Shown: one piece after another, positions 11,540-22,752 of the stretch
Layout of the letters: each line of letters opens with the position of its first letter
Numbering within the stretch: position 1 is the stretch's first letter
Assembly: GCA_013368445.1 (NCBI GenBank)
Contig: JAACJO010000008.1
Location: 558,001-622,000 of the forward strand
Source of the DNA: Leucocoprinus leucothites
Lineage: Eukaryota; Basidiomycota; Agaricomycetes; Agaricales; Agaricaceae
Direction of reading: 5' to 3'
DNA length: 64,000 nucleotides
Program-made: the position numbers and the translations under genes
Notes under the pieces: generated by a model
Databases searched by the model: none
The model's input: only the letters and a program-made list of their open reading frames with translations
Told to the model about the DNA's origin: nothing

Positions 11540-12773
11540 ATGTTTCTCGGCTTCTTTAACACAATCTTCTTGTTTCTCTCTCTTGGGATCACCTTGGCTG
11601 TAGTGGTGCCACTGACCGGAGTGTTGGTCAGGTTTCGAGCCAACTATAATCCCAAAGCACTTCAACTAGATGCTGAAGGAGGTGCCGCCCCACACACGGG
11701 GCCAGTCGTTAATTCCTATTTTTCCATGATGGCAAGGGTATGGAGGATTGAGGTGCGTTATTCCCTCCTCAGATGCAAAAAATTATCAACCTAACTATGC
11801 ATTCACCAGGGTGTTCAAGGTTTATACAAGGGTCTAAGTACGTGTTCCAAGCAACTGACTCAGCTCCGAACTCAGTTTTGGCATACTTATAGTGCCCACT
11901 GCGATCAGTACATTCTTTGTGACTATTGTGATCTTAATATTCATGGACACACCGAAACCTCGGCATGGCAGGTACAAGGCACCTGATGCCAGTCTCCTGG
12001 TATGTCCCTCCCTTAGGTGGAGCAGAATTGCCTGGTCCTGACTACACATAGGGAACCCTCGCCTACAGCATTGGCCTGATGATAATTTCCCTTCCCACTG
12101 CTATTATCACCTATCGGTCAGGTTCACTCTCTGACCCCCCTTTACTCGTCTCGCTCATGTCAAACTCAGATCGATCACGACACCCCATAAACTGGGCTAC
12201 TTCGATGCTGCAAAGGCCCTGCGCACGATCTTGACCCCCACAGAAAGGAAAAGGCCATGGATCCTTTACTTGACTCCAGGGTTATTGGCCGCCGAGATAC
12301 TTCACATTGCTGTTGTCATTCTCGTCTTGAGTCCATTCCATAAACTCCTACTGCCCGCTATCGCCAAACCCGATCTCGACCCCACCGACATTTCTCTGTG
12401 GAAACTCGCTATCTATTTCTTAATCGTCGCCCTTACTACGGTTATTCTTGCACCCTTAGAGGTGATTGCCACGCGGCTGGCAATTCAGCGCAATCACGCG
12501 TCTTCCGAATACAATTCGGTTTCTCAAGAAACCGAAGGAAACGGTGAAGAGCAAGTAGAGTATTCCGGGGCGGAGGAAGACGTCATTGGGTGAGTCCTTC
12601 CTCATCGACCTGAAACAGAGATCTCATTTTCCTATAGTTTAAGGCATGAAGAGGATCCGTACAATGGTATAGTTGACTGTGCCAAACGTATTATCGATGA
12701 GGAAGGAATTCCAGCCCTCTACCGGGCCTGGTGGGTCACCTTGTTAGGTGGTTTGGCCAGTGCCTTTGCATGA
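11540..12773 (+). CDS. Mitochondrial carrier-like membrane protein (SLC25-related)
   Basis: Six exons (11540-11752, 11810-11837, 11893-11999, 12052-12116, 12170-12589, 12638-12773) close in phase to 322 residues. The protein starts directly in a hydrophobic helix (MFLGFFNTIFLFLSLGITLA). It shows a repeat pattern resembling mitochondrial carriers: PLTGVLVRFRA, then RVWRIEGVQGLYKGLMPTA; a middle repeat ending PTAIITYR; and a last repeat with PLEVIATRLAIQR, then CAKRIIDEEGIPALYRAWW. The carrier signature PX[DE]XX[KR] is recognisable only in the last repeat. An acidic insert (EGNGEEQVEYSGAEEDVIG) separates the last transmembrane block from the matrix-type helix. Members of this divergent type are annotated as mitochondrial carriers in many Agaricomycetes, with unknown substrate. 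An outer-membrane role like Ugo1 is possible but not shown. Confidence 0.8.
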
Positions 12774-14583
12774 ACTTTCTTGCACCTACAGTATACTAGT
12801 ATCACTGTACTCTCAGTTCGTCTTGTACCTCCAAGTTTCCTATAATATTAACAGACTCACCTCTACTCAACTGCCAGTAGTTGTCGAAGACAGTCATATT
12901 GGTCTTAAGACCCTGCAGCGCACCGTGCATCAACACGTCATTGCCAGACAACTAGACAACTGGTTGATTGTCGACAAGCTCATCTTGGTTTCCATTTAAA
13001 GGAACTTTGATCCATGAAGAATCAATTCCATAAGCGTATGTCCCTGGCCTTGGCGTGGAAAACAAGGCTGGATACTGGACACATTTTTGCGCGAACAGCG
13101 GGAGTTGCTGAGCCAATTGTGAGTCCGGCTTCTTTTTTCTAATGTTTTTTGGTCAGACGTTGACCACCATCAGCAAAGTCGTAGATGCCCAAGCCCGCGC
13201 TTTTCACCTCGACCAGCACTTCCCGACTCTGACGACGTAGTATGAAGCTGGCTGTGTGTCAACAAGAGATCGTATTGAAAATGATACTGTGCTCGTTTCA
13301 CGTCCAATAGTGACTCGGGAATATCATTTGCGACCAGCCAAAATGACATCCTGGGTGCAAGACGCTCAAACTGGGTAAAGGAGGGGAAATAGCAGGACTA
13401 AGGTAGTAAGCCCATCCACTCCGAATGGATACTATTTCCCGACGCCGTGTCTTCTTGAGCTTACATGTTGTGAGCTATTGACAGACAGCTTATCTCAGTC
13501 TTGGCAATCAACGCTCTTTATCATTAGAATTTTCTTGGAAGATGTACACAGCCCTCGAACCGGCGCGCTTGGGTCAAGTTGGCAGCCCTTGGCACCCGAC
13601 AGCGTGTCAAAATTCGATCTTCGTCGGTGAATAACTTTTCCACGATGCATGCCCACACCTGTCATATATTTGACAGAAAATGACTAGTGGCCATGAGCGT
13701 GCTCTGACCCCAACAGGACCATCGGAGATGAAGAAATTCAGAAGAAATTATGGGCTCGCTTCACCCTCTTATGGCAGCGACCATTATCGTGGTCGACAGA
13801 GCTAAGCTATTCCCATGTAGGCAAGCACCATTCTTCGTGGAAGGATACCCGAGTCGGAAAATCACAACGCCTTCAGCGGAGCAGAGATGGGCTCCCATAC
13901 GAGACCTCGGTCTTAGCTGATTTCTTCCTCATTCCCACAGCCATACTCACGGTTTATTAGCGACTGTGGTCTGGCCCATGCACAGAACGGTTCGCTTACA
14001 TGTGGCCAAGACTGGCTCAGTTACATGGCTAGATTGGTATGACAGACCCGGTCAACATCAAACAGACGTGCGGCACTCGAGCGAGTGGGTGATTAGCGGT
14101 CATATGTGGAGGCTTGGAGCACATCGCCGTTGCCTCCCTTCAAAACTGGTCCTTGTGTATGGTGGGTTTACTAATGAGCCGGATGTGGGCCCAAATTTGT
14201 ATGTCGCCTTTGGTTTGACTGGTATGTTAGCATAATTTCTTTGTTGTACACGTCTTGAGTTCCAACGTCTAAACTAACGGATCTGGGGGCGCCTCCTTCC
14301 TTCTTTACCGTAATGTCGGCCCACTTCATCGTGAGGATTCATCCATGTCAAGATTTAACGATACCGATCTCCCGTTAACTTGAAGTATACTCGGCTTTCT
14401 CTTGGCTCTCTACCCTGCCAGATGTCATTGGTGGAGATGATACATCCGCCTTCGATCACCCAAAGTGTTGAATACTTCTTTCTGGACCAAGCCTGCCAAG
14501 ACTATCCGCTACTACATATACCTTATGTTTGTTCAAACTTATGTCCTTCACGCTCGGGTTGCTAGAAAACTCATTATATCGCC
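12774..14583. other. Gene-poor stretch upstream of the Zn2Cys6 gene
   Basis: About 1.8 kb between the carrier-like gene and the regulator. Short open frames occur on both strands but none has a family motif, and I could not build a convincing spliced gene. I see no terminal repeats or transposase motifs. The last few hundred bases are presumably the regulator's promoter. Confidence 0.45.
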
Positions 14584-16066
14584 ATGTCATCCGAACACGT
14601 TACTGCACGTAGAAGGAAATCAGACACCAAACCCACAACTGAAGTTGACCATCGCAAGAGGTATGTGGTACATTGGCATAAGGGCTAGCTAATTTGCTGA
14701 TGACATCCGTCGGGCTAGGCGGCGGAATCGGACAACACAGTCATGCCTGAATTGTCACACTTCCAAGAGAATGGTACCATCCTGGACTATGGGATGAGTT
14801 TACTTGACTAAACGCTTTCTTAGTGTGACAGAAAACGGCCTGCCTGTGCTCGCTGTACTCAGTTAGGGCTAGTAAGTCGACTATGTATTGTATACGTATT
14901 CTCCGACCTGACGGATGTTCAGACTGGTCTTTGTGTGTATGAGGTTGATGATCCCAATCAACGCTCTGATTCTCAAGACGAGAGCGCAAGGCTTCTCAAG
15001 AGAGTGGCGGAGCTGGAAGGTGTTATCCGAGAGGTAACATTTATCGCACTCTATCAATGCCTCCACTTATGATGCTGTAGTTAAAGAACAAACCACATCC
15101 TAGATGGATCCAAACCACTAGCGGTACCCCTGTGGAGCTCGAAAAGTGGGTCCCGCGGACTCATACTCGGATGAGGAGCGGCGGGGGCCAAGAGTCGGGT
15201 TCTAATGTCCCCTCTCCCCCCAGCTCATTGTCGGACAAGAGCGAGGTATCTTCGCCTGGCGGTCAGTCAACCCGGAGTGCTTCGTCATTGACAAATACCT
15301 ACCCTCCCACCATCATCCTCAACTCCGCCGATAGGCACCTGTCCCAGACAGCCTCATCCTCGTCACAGAGCACCCCTTCACCGGGTCTGATAACACCGCC
15401 CAATGAGCTGTCGAGCTCACATATTTCCTTGGCCTTCCCGTCTGAGGCATCTCAGGAGTATGATCTAGCGTCAATGTTTCTCTCTTATCCAGGACTCATG
15501 GGGTACGAACCCACGTCCCTCAGCAGCTCACTGGGAAAAGGGACCATGCCTGGTGATCCACGTTTTCAAAAACCAAGCATAAGTCAATGTCAGTGTGGTT
15601 GCCTTCAGGAGGCAGCCAGTTACAGCGTACTTCTTGAGCTATCCTTGCGCCTAAGGAAGGCGGCGGACGTGCTTGCTCGCTCGACTAGTCATCGAATGGG
15701 CCAGCAATGTCACCTGCACCAGCGTATATCAGACTTGGATAGGATAACCAGGTAAGTCTCCCAGGTTTTCTCTCGTGGCATGCGTTTCTCAAATTGTTCA
15801 ACAGCAACGCTCTTGGAAACATCTCTACCCCACCAGAAGATCTCTCGGCTTCAGTGATGTCCCATTCGGATAACCCACAGTCATCCACCTGTGGCTCTTT
15901 ACGGGTCCTTACATCCCCACTGTTCGCACACTCGTGTCAACCAGCTACATCACCGGAATCGCTACAGAATATGCCTTCCTGGGATCTGTCGCCTACCGTC
16001 ACTAACTCGCCCATTGTTACATGTGAAGACAATTTCATGACTTGGGAACCCTCGCGAAGCTCATAG
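14584..16066 (+). CDS. Small Zn2Cys6 transcription factor
   Basis: Six exons (14584-14660, 14719-14773, 14824-14871, 14923-15033, 15081-15751, 15805-16066) close in frame to 407 residues. The DNA-binding domain is a complete zinc binuclear cluster: Cys35-x2-Cys38-x6-Cys45-x6-Cys52-x2-Cys55-x8-Cys64, preceded by basic KRRRNR. It is followed by a short coiled-coil-like segment (ARLLKRVAELEGVIRELKN) that may dimerise. The middle is Ser/Thr/Pro-rich. Near residues 300-340 a short cysteine cluster (QCQCGCLQEA) precedes a leucine-rich helix, somewhat like AflR-type regulators; that likeness is only suggestive. There is no fungal_trans middle domain. Introns cut the zinc cluster itself. The gene stands alone in a gene-poor island, so no target pathway can be inferred from neighbours. 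Confidence 0.88.
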
Positions 16067-17713
16067 CATCTTCTTTATCTCTATCTCAGTGCGACCCAAA
16101 GTGGGATGTATGTAATTTATTGTAACTTTCCTACCCGGCTGAACAATGTAGACATTTCTTGTAATATTACTCCTGCTTTTCTTGAAGCCCTGAATATCGT
16201 TTAACGACATCGCTTGGAATTCGCCGAACATAAACTGAAACACAAGAGACAGAGTGTGCAAGGATCCGTCACCAAACCAAACAATAATAATTACGTTAAG
16301 TTAGGTGATCGCACAACATGAAGATCTTTCGGAACTCGACCAAAGCATAACCAAAACATAAACATCTGCCTAGGCTTGGCGTGTGTGTGCTGGATGGCTT
16401 CGAGGTGCCCAAGGTGCCGGGCACCGGAGATTTCCGAGAATCTGGGTTCTGCCCTTGGCACGGTGGCCAAGACGGTCTTGGGGACATCGCAATCGATATC
16501 AAATCATATTAATAGCACAGAATTTGTCCGTGAAGATGTCGAATTTAAGACGAGCTAGTGAGAGAGGTAGTATTCAAGTAATGTGCTTCTCCTGAATAAA
16601 GGGCTCCTGGCCGCCTTGCACTGCCTTGAGGAAAGATGCCATATTCGAGTCACAAGCGAAGGCTAGGAGGTGCAAGGGGCTTTCTGCCTAAGAAGTTGGC
16701 GGTTAGTTCCGCCAGCGAATATATGCAGATGTCTGTTATCTTCTGCATTTAAGCATGGAATTCATTGCGTCGTTTTTCCGAGGAAATTAGCGCTCGCTGA
16801 TGCTTTGGAAGTCATTGTGTCGCGGTTCAGGGACCCAAACCTATCATCCTGAGTGCTGACATAACTGGTAATTCAACCGTAGACAAATTTTAGCCGCCTC
16901 GCTTGCATGCAGCTTGGATATCTTCGGACGTTGGCGGGGTCATTGGGAACTTGTACTGCAGGTCAGAAGTAGCTTGAGACTGCCAAGTGGCTGCCTCACC
17001 TGGCATGTGTCACGGTATTGTCGAGTTACGCCTAGTCAAGTTCCCTAGCCTGGGTCGCGTGTCTCTGGAAGTGGAGTTCTGGGTTGGAGACCTGATTGTA
17101 CGAAGCACGCACATATGCGAGTGACGGGTGCTTCGGTCCACATCTCAGGCCTCAGACCCCAAGTGTGATTATTGAAACTATAGTACTTATAAATCCAAGA
17201 TGGAACGACCGTCGTTCGAATCTGGTGGTTTGAGCAAACAGCTCTGCGTTGTTAATATAACCTACCACAAGGTACCAGTATGTCTCTCTCCTGAGTCCTG
17301 ACCCCAACAAAAACGGTCTGGAAGCACGAAGGTCATGAGAACAAGGTCGCGAGTCCGTTTCAAAGAAGCCAGGCTGAGGAATCGATGGTTCGAAGGCGAC
17401 GCAATTTGGGCTCTTTTTTGAAGTGTGCAATGCGTTCACACAAACGGTAGCCCGATCCATATATCACATCATATCTCAAGAGCTAGTGGGTTAGCGGCAC
17501 GAACCCTATGCTCTGCTATAAGAAATCATATATAACACTAAGTAGAAAGAAATACTCGAAAACGGAAATGATGAGTCCAGCTGCAGCGGACTCAGCTGAG
17601 ATTATATAATATCGACTCCGCTTGGTAAGCGCATTCTGTTTTCTTGATTTGACTTCTACGTACTTAGTACACGCCATCTTGACGCGAAGTAAAAGCCTCC
17701 CTGTTACTTTGCC
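16067..17713. other. Gene-poor stretch downstream of the Zn2Cys6 gene
   Basis: About 1.6 kb with no gene that I can support. The longest ATG-started frame is about 100 codons on the minus strand (17152-17460); it lacks recognisable motifs and plausible introns. The left part should contain the regulator's 3' end and the right part the U2AF promoter. Confidence 0.45.
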
Positions 17714-18600
17714 ATGGCATCTCATTTGGTACGTTAGATAATTCTGGTATGTACGACATGGTCTAACCGTCACTTAGGCGAATATCTTCGGCACGGAGCA
17801 AGATCGTGTCAACTGTTCGTTCTATTACAAGGTGGGACGTGTTCTACATTCTATAATGACACTACCCAATACCCAACACAGATTGGCGCATGCCGCCACG
17901 GAGACCGCTGTTCTCGCAAGCACATCAGACCACCTTTTTCGCAAACAATCCTTCTTCCTAATGTTTACCACAACCCCGCCCATGATCCTGTTTGCAAACT
18001 AACCGAGAAAGAATTGCAAGAGGGATTTGATGCTGTCTATGAGGACCTTTACTGTGAGCTGGCCAAGTTTGGTCATTTGTTGGAACTACATGTGAGTTCC
18101 GGAGCTATGTCGTCTTTGAAACATTTCTAACGCTCCAGCAAGGTCTGCGACAACGTAGGCGACCATCTGATCGGCAATGTGTATGCACGCTATGAATGGG
18201 AGACAGAAGCACAGGCAGCAGTAGATAACTGTAATGAGCGTTGGTATGCAGGTAAGTGGCGAGTTCTACGCGCTGTTTCTCGTATCTGAAGTTCGCACTC
18301 GAAGGGCGACCACTGTATGCCGAGCTGTCCCCTGTGACCGACTTCCGTGAGGCTTGCTGTCGTCAAAATGAAAACGGCGAATGTAATCGTGGGGGCTTTT
18401 GTAATTTCATGCACCTTCGCAATGCCTCTCCGGAGCTCGTCCGACAGCTACGACATGGGCAGAGACTTGAGCGGAAATTGCACCCTCCACAGCAACAAGG
18501 TGGCGGGGGTTGGGAGCCAAGTAAACGCCACCGTAGTGCTAGCCCACCGGCACGTCGTGGTCGGGATGGTGAAGACAGATGGTCCAGGAAGAAGGATTGA
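17714..18600 (+). CDS. U2AF1: U2AF small subunit (U2AF35)
   Basis: The spliced protein is 227 residues, MASHLANIFGTEQDRVNCSF onward. U2AF35 recognises the AG at the 3' splice site and dimerises with U2AF large subunit. The order of domains is complete: first CCCH zinc finger (Cys18-x8-Cys27-x5-Cys33-x3-His37), the U2AF-homology RRM with the large-subunit interface (GFDAVYEDLYCELAKFGHL, then GNVYARY), second CCCH finger (around Cys147/148 to His166, GECNRGGFCNFMH), and a short C-terminal tail with Gly, Arg and Ser (GGGGWEPSKRHRSASP), a reduced RS domain. The first exon encodes only five residues before an intron. The gene is convergent with ALG14, with 125 bases between stop codons. Confidence 0.95.
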
Positions 18601-18725
18601 ATTTTTGAAGTTACCTATGCTATGTGCCGAAAACCACGGTTGGGGCTGGTCTGGTGATATGTTCTTGTAGCTTTGAGAATAGGTTGTTATCATTGAACAT
18701 AAAGACATTATAGTATGTGGTACTA

Positions 18726-19625
18726 TTAAACAAGCCAACCCACGCACTCCCCCGTTCTTTCATTTCGAAGTAATTGGGGCCATTGCACAACAAACCTACG
18801 TGAGAAAATGCATGAAAAAGCCTATCTCTAACTCTTTTAAGGTGACTGACCTGTCAACTAAAGGCCGAAGCAGGCGGGCCGACAAAGACAGTGAGTGAAC
18901 ACGCGCAAAGGACTCAACATAAACAACCCTTGGCGAGGACAAGCCCAAAAACTAGATAGAAACGAGTCAGTGGTAGAACAAAGGTAAGGCAGAAAACATA
19001 CTCTGTTGATGATAATCGCAATACACAGGGGGGCGCATGTGCCAGGCCCATTCAAAACAAGTACATCTGTCAAAAAATTACCTCGCTCTTGTGACGAGAG
19101 AATAGGACTGATAGTGAGGTGATAGATGCAGGCGAGAAGAGACCAAAGTGCGGAAAAGGGCGTGGAGAAGAGAGGCTGGTGGACCTGGCGCGCTCTTGGG
19201 ATTGTGATGATTAGATAGTCTTGTCCTGTCTCTTGTGTTCGAACCTGTGCCTGCTAATGAGACGGGGCAAACAAGGGGGGAAGATGCACCAACCGTGTGA
19301 GATAAAGATTTGGTATGTTCTAGTGCAACGGCCTTCTGAGCACTCAGGGCATCTCCATCGCTAATGAAGTACCGTCTTGGAGTATATCGTGCAAAGTCAA
19401 GGGCTGACAAAAGTTGCAGCGCTTCGCTTGTGTGCCCTCCTGTAGGGCTAATGAGCCGGTTATGGGGCATGAAAGATAGGAGGAATAACCTGAACCCAGA
19501 AAGACTGCTAGGCTACAAGTGGAAGTTGACGAGTTCTTGAGGAGAAAATGAGGTCGTCGAAATAAAGCGATGTAAAGACGATAAGAGCATAAGGATGCCA
19601 CGAGGAGAACTAGAATCGGAAACAT
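18726..19625 (-). CDS. ALG14: ALG14, UDP-GlcNAc transferase membrane subunit
   Basis: A minus-strand gene starting at ATG 19623-19625 and ending at TAA 18726-18728, about 235 residues. Alg14 anchors Alg13 at the ER and contributes the acceptor side of the second GlcNAc transfer in dolichol-linked oligosaccharide synthesis. Residues 1-20 are a membrane anchor (MFPILVLLVASLCSYRLYIA). Then come VFLGSGGHTSEALQLL, RRYFISDGDALSA, YLIITIPRARQVHQ, TDVLVLNGPGTCAPLCIA, PRVVYVESFARV and FVVQWPQLL, all family hallmarks in the right order. Introns interrupt inside GSGGHT, after SLSHT, after IINR and inside the last VDRF segment; each join restores the expected protein. It shares a 415-base divergent upstream region with CDC23. 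Confidence 0.93.
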
Positions 19626-20040
19626 AAAGCTGGGTGTACTTGACGTTCAAGTTTGCTCACTGAGTCGGGATAAACAGCTTTAGTCCGGCACCGAAGACAG
19701 CCTGTAAGTCAATCAAATAAGTTCAGCACAACTTATGCAGGTGTCTATGAACTAGTATATGGAGGATTTTTTGGCCTCAGGCCTTAAGGGAGGAAGGTCG
19801 CGTAGTGCTATTGTACCAGTGGTAGACATCTCCATCATTTGGAGGCGCTGGTGCACGTGAGCGCCGCGAATGGCTCCTCCAAGTTGAAGCTAAAGCTGGA
19901 CATGTTAAGCTACGAACGGTTGTGCCCGTCTGACCTCCCAAGTTGGCTTTTGCTTGAACTGTCTCGGTTTCATATCAGGGAAATCCAAAGAACACGTTTT
20001 ACTTATTCACGGAGCTTTCCGCCCGAATCTATCTTGTCAA
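19626..20040. promoter_or_regulatory. Divergent promoter region, ALG14 / CDC23
   Basis: These 415 bases lie between two head-to-head start codons. A CACGTG occurs at 19854-19859. An open frame continues upstream of the CDC23 ATG but contains no in-frame ATG. No other element was recognised. Confidence 0.45.
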
Positions 20041-22513
20041 ATGGGGTCTGTATATCAGGTGGACGCCCGAACTGCCGCAGAGCTACGCCTAGCCACCAAG
20101 GAGTGTTCTGAAAGAGGACTGATAATTGCTACAAAATGGTGCGCTATGGTTAATCTGGCTGTAATCCTAGTCCTGATCAGAGATACCAGGGCATCCGAAC
20201 TTGTTCTTGCCCTCCCCCTTTCCAAACGCAAGGACACTAAAGATTCTGACTCCCAAGGCGCCTTCAATTTCTCGACATCGACACCAGCCAGAGCGGGATC
20301 TTTAGGGCCTACCACCTCATTTTCCGAAGTGCCCTCTCCAATGCCAACGCAAGTGATGGTGCAGGAACCAGGACCAAGGACAACCCACCCCGCGTTTACC
20401 CATCGTTCGTACGGCCAACCTGCCGACGTGAGAGCATTAGAGAACGAATTCGAGAAACAAGATGCAGATATGCTTTCTGCTGCTCGCGCCTTCATTGACT
20501 CACGAGAGTTCTCGCGCGCTATCCATGTCCTCAAGGATGGGCGCAGTGCTAAGGCACGATTTATCAGAGTGTATAGCAAGTTCATGGTAAGCCTTTTGGA
20601 TAGTCGCATAAAAATAGTCTAAAAAGAGATGAAAGGCCGGTGAAAAGAAGGCGATGCGTGACTGGCACAAACTAGACAGTGGGTCCCGAGTCGCGTTCAG
20701 GATTTGAGTGTGTCGGTGACCCAAAATCATTAGATAACCGACTTCAGCCACCAGCCCCCGTCAACAAAATTCTGAGCGACCTTCTCGATGAGGTCAACGA
20801 CTCCGGGGATTCCTGGCTACTTTTTTTGTACGTGCATTGTTCAAATCTTGATTGTTTCTGATGGATCATAGAAAGGCGCTGTTTCTCTCGCGACTTTCAC
20901 GTCGAGAAGAAGCGATAGAATGTGCTCTCCTTTCTATTGCCGGTTTTCCCTGGAATTGGTCTTGTTGGACGCTTCTCGGGAGTTGTATTGGGGATGGGGA
21001 AGAGGTGATGATAGCCTACTCCTAACATCTGGGTTCTCACTTAAGTGTCAATCTCAGCTATCGTCCCTTTTACAGCTGATCCCGTTGTCCCCAACACACC
21101 CTCTTGTCTACATGTTTCAGATCAAAACGCTTAGTGAACTTCATCAGCCGACAGAAAATGAACTAGCTCTCTGTGATCGCCTTCTGAGCCGAGATTTCTT
21201 TCCAAGCAGCGTATGGCTCATGAGTTTGCGCGCCTGTGTCCTCTATCATCTTCACGGTTGGTTTTGAACCTCTATAGAAGCTCTCCACGACTGATTTTTG
21301 TCTTCAGAGTTCGGACAGGCTGAGCAGCAGTTCGAGAAGATTCTTGCCATTGATCCCTATCGTATCGATGATATAGATATCTATTCGAATATTTTATATG
21401 TAACTGATAACAGGCTTAAACTCTCAAGACTCGCCCATGAATTCTTGGCGTTCGAGAAAGACCGACCAGAAATCTGTTGCCTTGTTGGTGAGTCGGAGCG
21501 ATGATCTCGGCCAGGGGTTCGGTGACCAAGGAAATCATACCCAGGAAATCACTACTCGCTGCGTGCTGAGCATGAGAAAGCTGTGAAATACTTCCGAAGA
21601 GCTACTCAGCTTGACCGAACGTATCTTTCGGCATGGACCTTGATGGGACACGAATATGTTGAAATGAAAAACTCACATGCGGCAATTGAGGCCTACCGCC
21701 GAGCAGTCGGTAAGAACTGTTCCGTCGCATGATCTTACGTGTCTATTAACTGTCGAGGCAGACGTCAACCGTAAAGACTATCGGGCATGGTACGGGTTGG
21801 GACAGGCTTACGAATTACTAAGCATGCATCACTACTCGCTATACTATTATCAACGTGCGACTGCCTTGAGGTGGGAAAAGACCTATTGTTACGAGAAAGT
21901 CAAGTATTCACATTTGGACTTAAAGACCCTACGATATCCGGCTATGGCAAGCACAAGGTTTATGCTACGAGGAGATTGGCCGGTATATCGCAATCTCGGT
22001 GTCCATACTTCTCCAATCTCCCATTGACTGTTTTGGGGTTATTTTCTAGACGACGGGAGGCGATTGAATGCTACAAGCGAGCACTCATCCCAGCAGATCC
22101 ACATGAGATCAGCATCAATCTGAAGCTTGCTAACCTTTACTGGTCACTGGATGATTTGGCCGAGGCAGTGGCTTACCACCGACGTGTTGTCGAGGTTTGC
22201 CAAGCTGATCGTTGAGTGTCACATTCGCCTTCGTGTCTTGGCAGTCACTAACCTGTGGAATTCAGTTCGACCAATCCAAGAGTATGCAAAGTCTTGTCTT
22301 CAGGTGGCCGAATATCATATGAAGATCCCCGACGGAGACCTTTATCTCGCAAAGGAATATTTGGAACGTGTTGCCACGAGTAATGCTGAAGACGTGATGA
22401 AAGCCACGGAGCTGCTCAAGGTCGTGAAGCTGGACATTCAGGCGAAGGAGCAAAACCCTGACACGGTCTCGGGGAGCCAAGCGCCTGTTGCATCTCCTGT
22501 AGAAGGCAAATAG
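20041..22513 (+). CDS. CDC23: Anaphase-promoting complex subunit 8 (Cdc23), TPR protein
   Basis: Twelve exons can be joined with all phases closing, giving 627 residues: 20041-20138, 20190-20586, 20636-20678, 20734-20827, 20872-21004, 21058-21256, 21308-21487, 21545-21709, 21762-21870, 21926-21982, 22050-22210, 22266-22513. Cdc23/APC8 is a TPR scaffold of the anaphase-promoting complex, the ubiquitin ligase driving mitotic exit. The N-terminus has [20 protein letters not shown] and later [14 protein letters not shown], then [11 protein letters not shown]. The core has serial tetratricopeptide repeats, for example [40 protein letters not shown] and [20 protein letters not shown], with the conserved [17 protein letters not shown] near the end. 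The start is the ATG that directly precedes the conserved N-terminal helix. Confidence 0.94.
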
Positions 22514-22752
22514 AGAAGCATGAGGATTGCCCGCGGTCAGCTCTTATCGCCTTATACCCAGATAAACTTGGCGCCTAGAGAATGGGCCGTAGAGCACTTA
22601 ACGTGTAAATTGAATGTTTTCGGATTTTTGTACAAAATCAATCAAGACTTAAACATAGAATTGATTTCCTTTCTTGGTAGCCTGCCCTGAACTCCCTCCC
22701 AGTTGCTGGTCACGGGCTTCCCGAGGGCAAACCATAACAAATCAAACAGCAG

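Noticed and set aside
13966..14235. 89-codon ORF upstream of the Zn2Cys6 regulator
   Set aside because: The composition does not resemble a protein family and it overlaps the likely promoter.
17152..17460. About 100-codon minus-strand ORF as a gene
   Set aside because: It has an ATG but no motif, no leader and no intron. Frames of this size are expected by chance in 1.6 kb of non-coding DNA.
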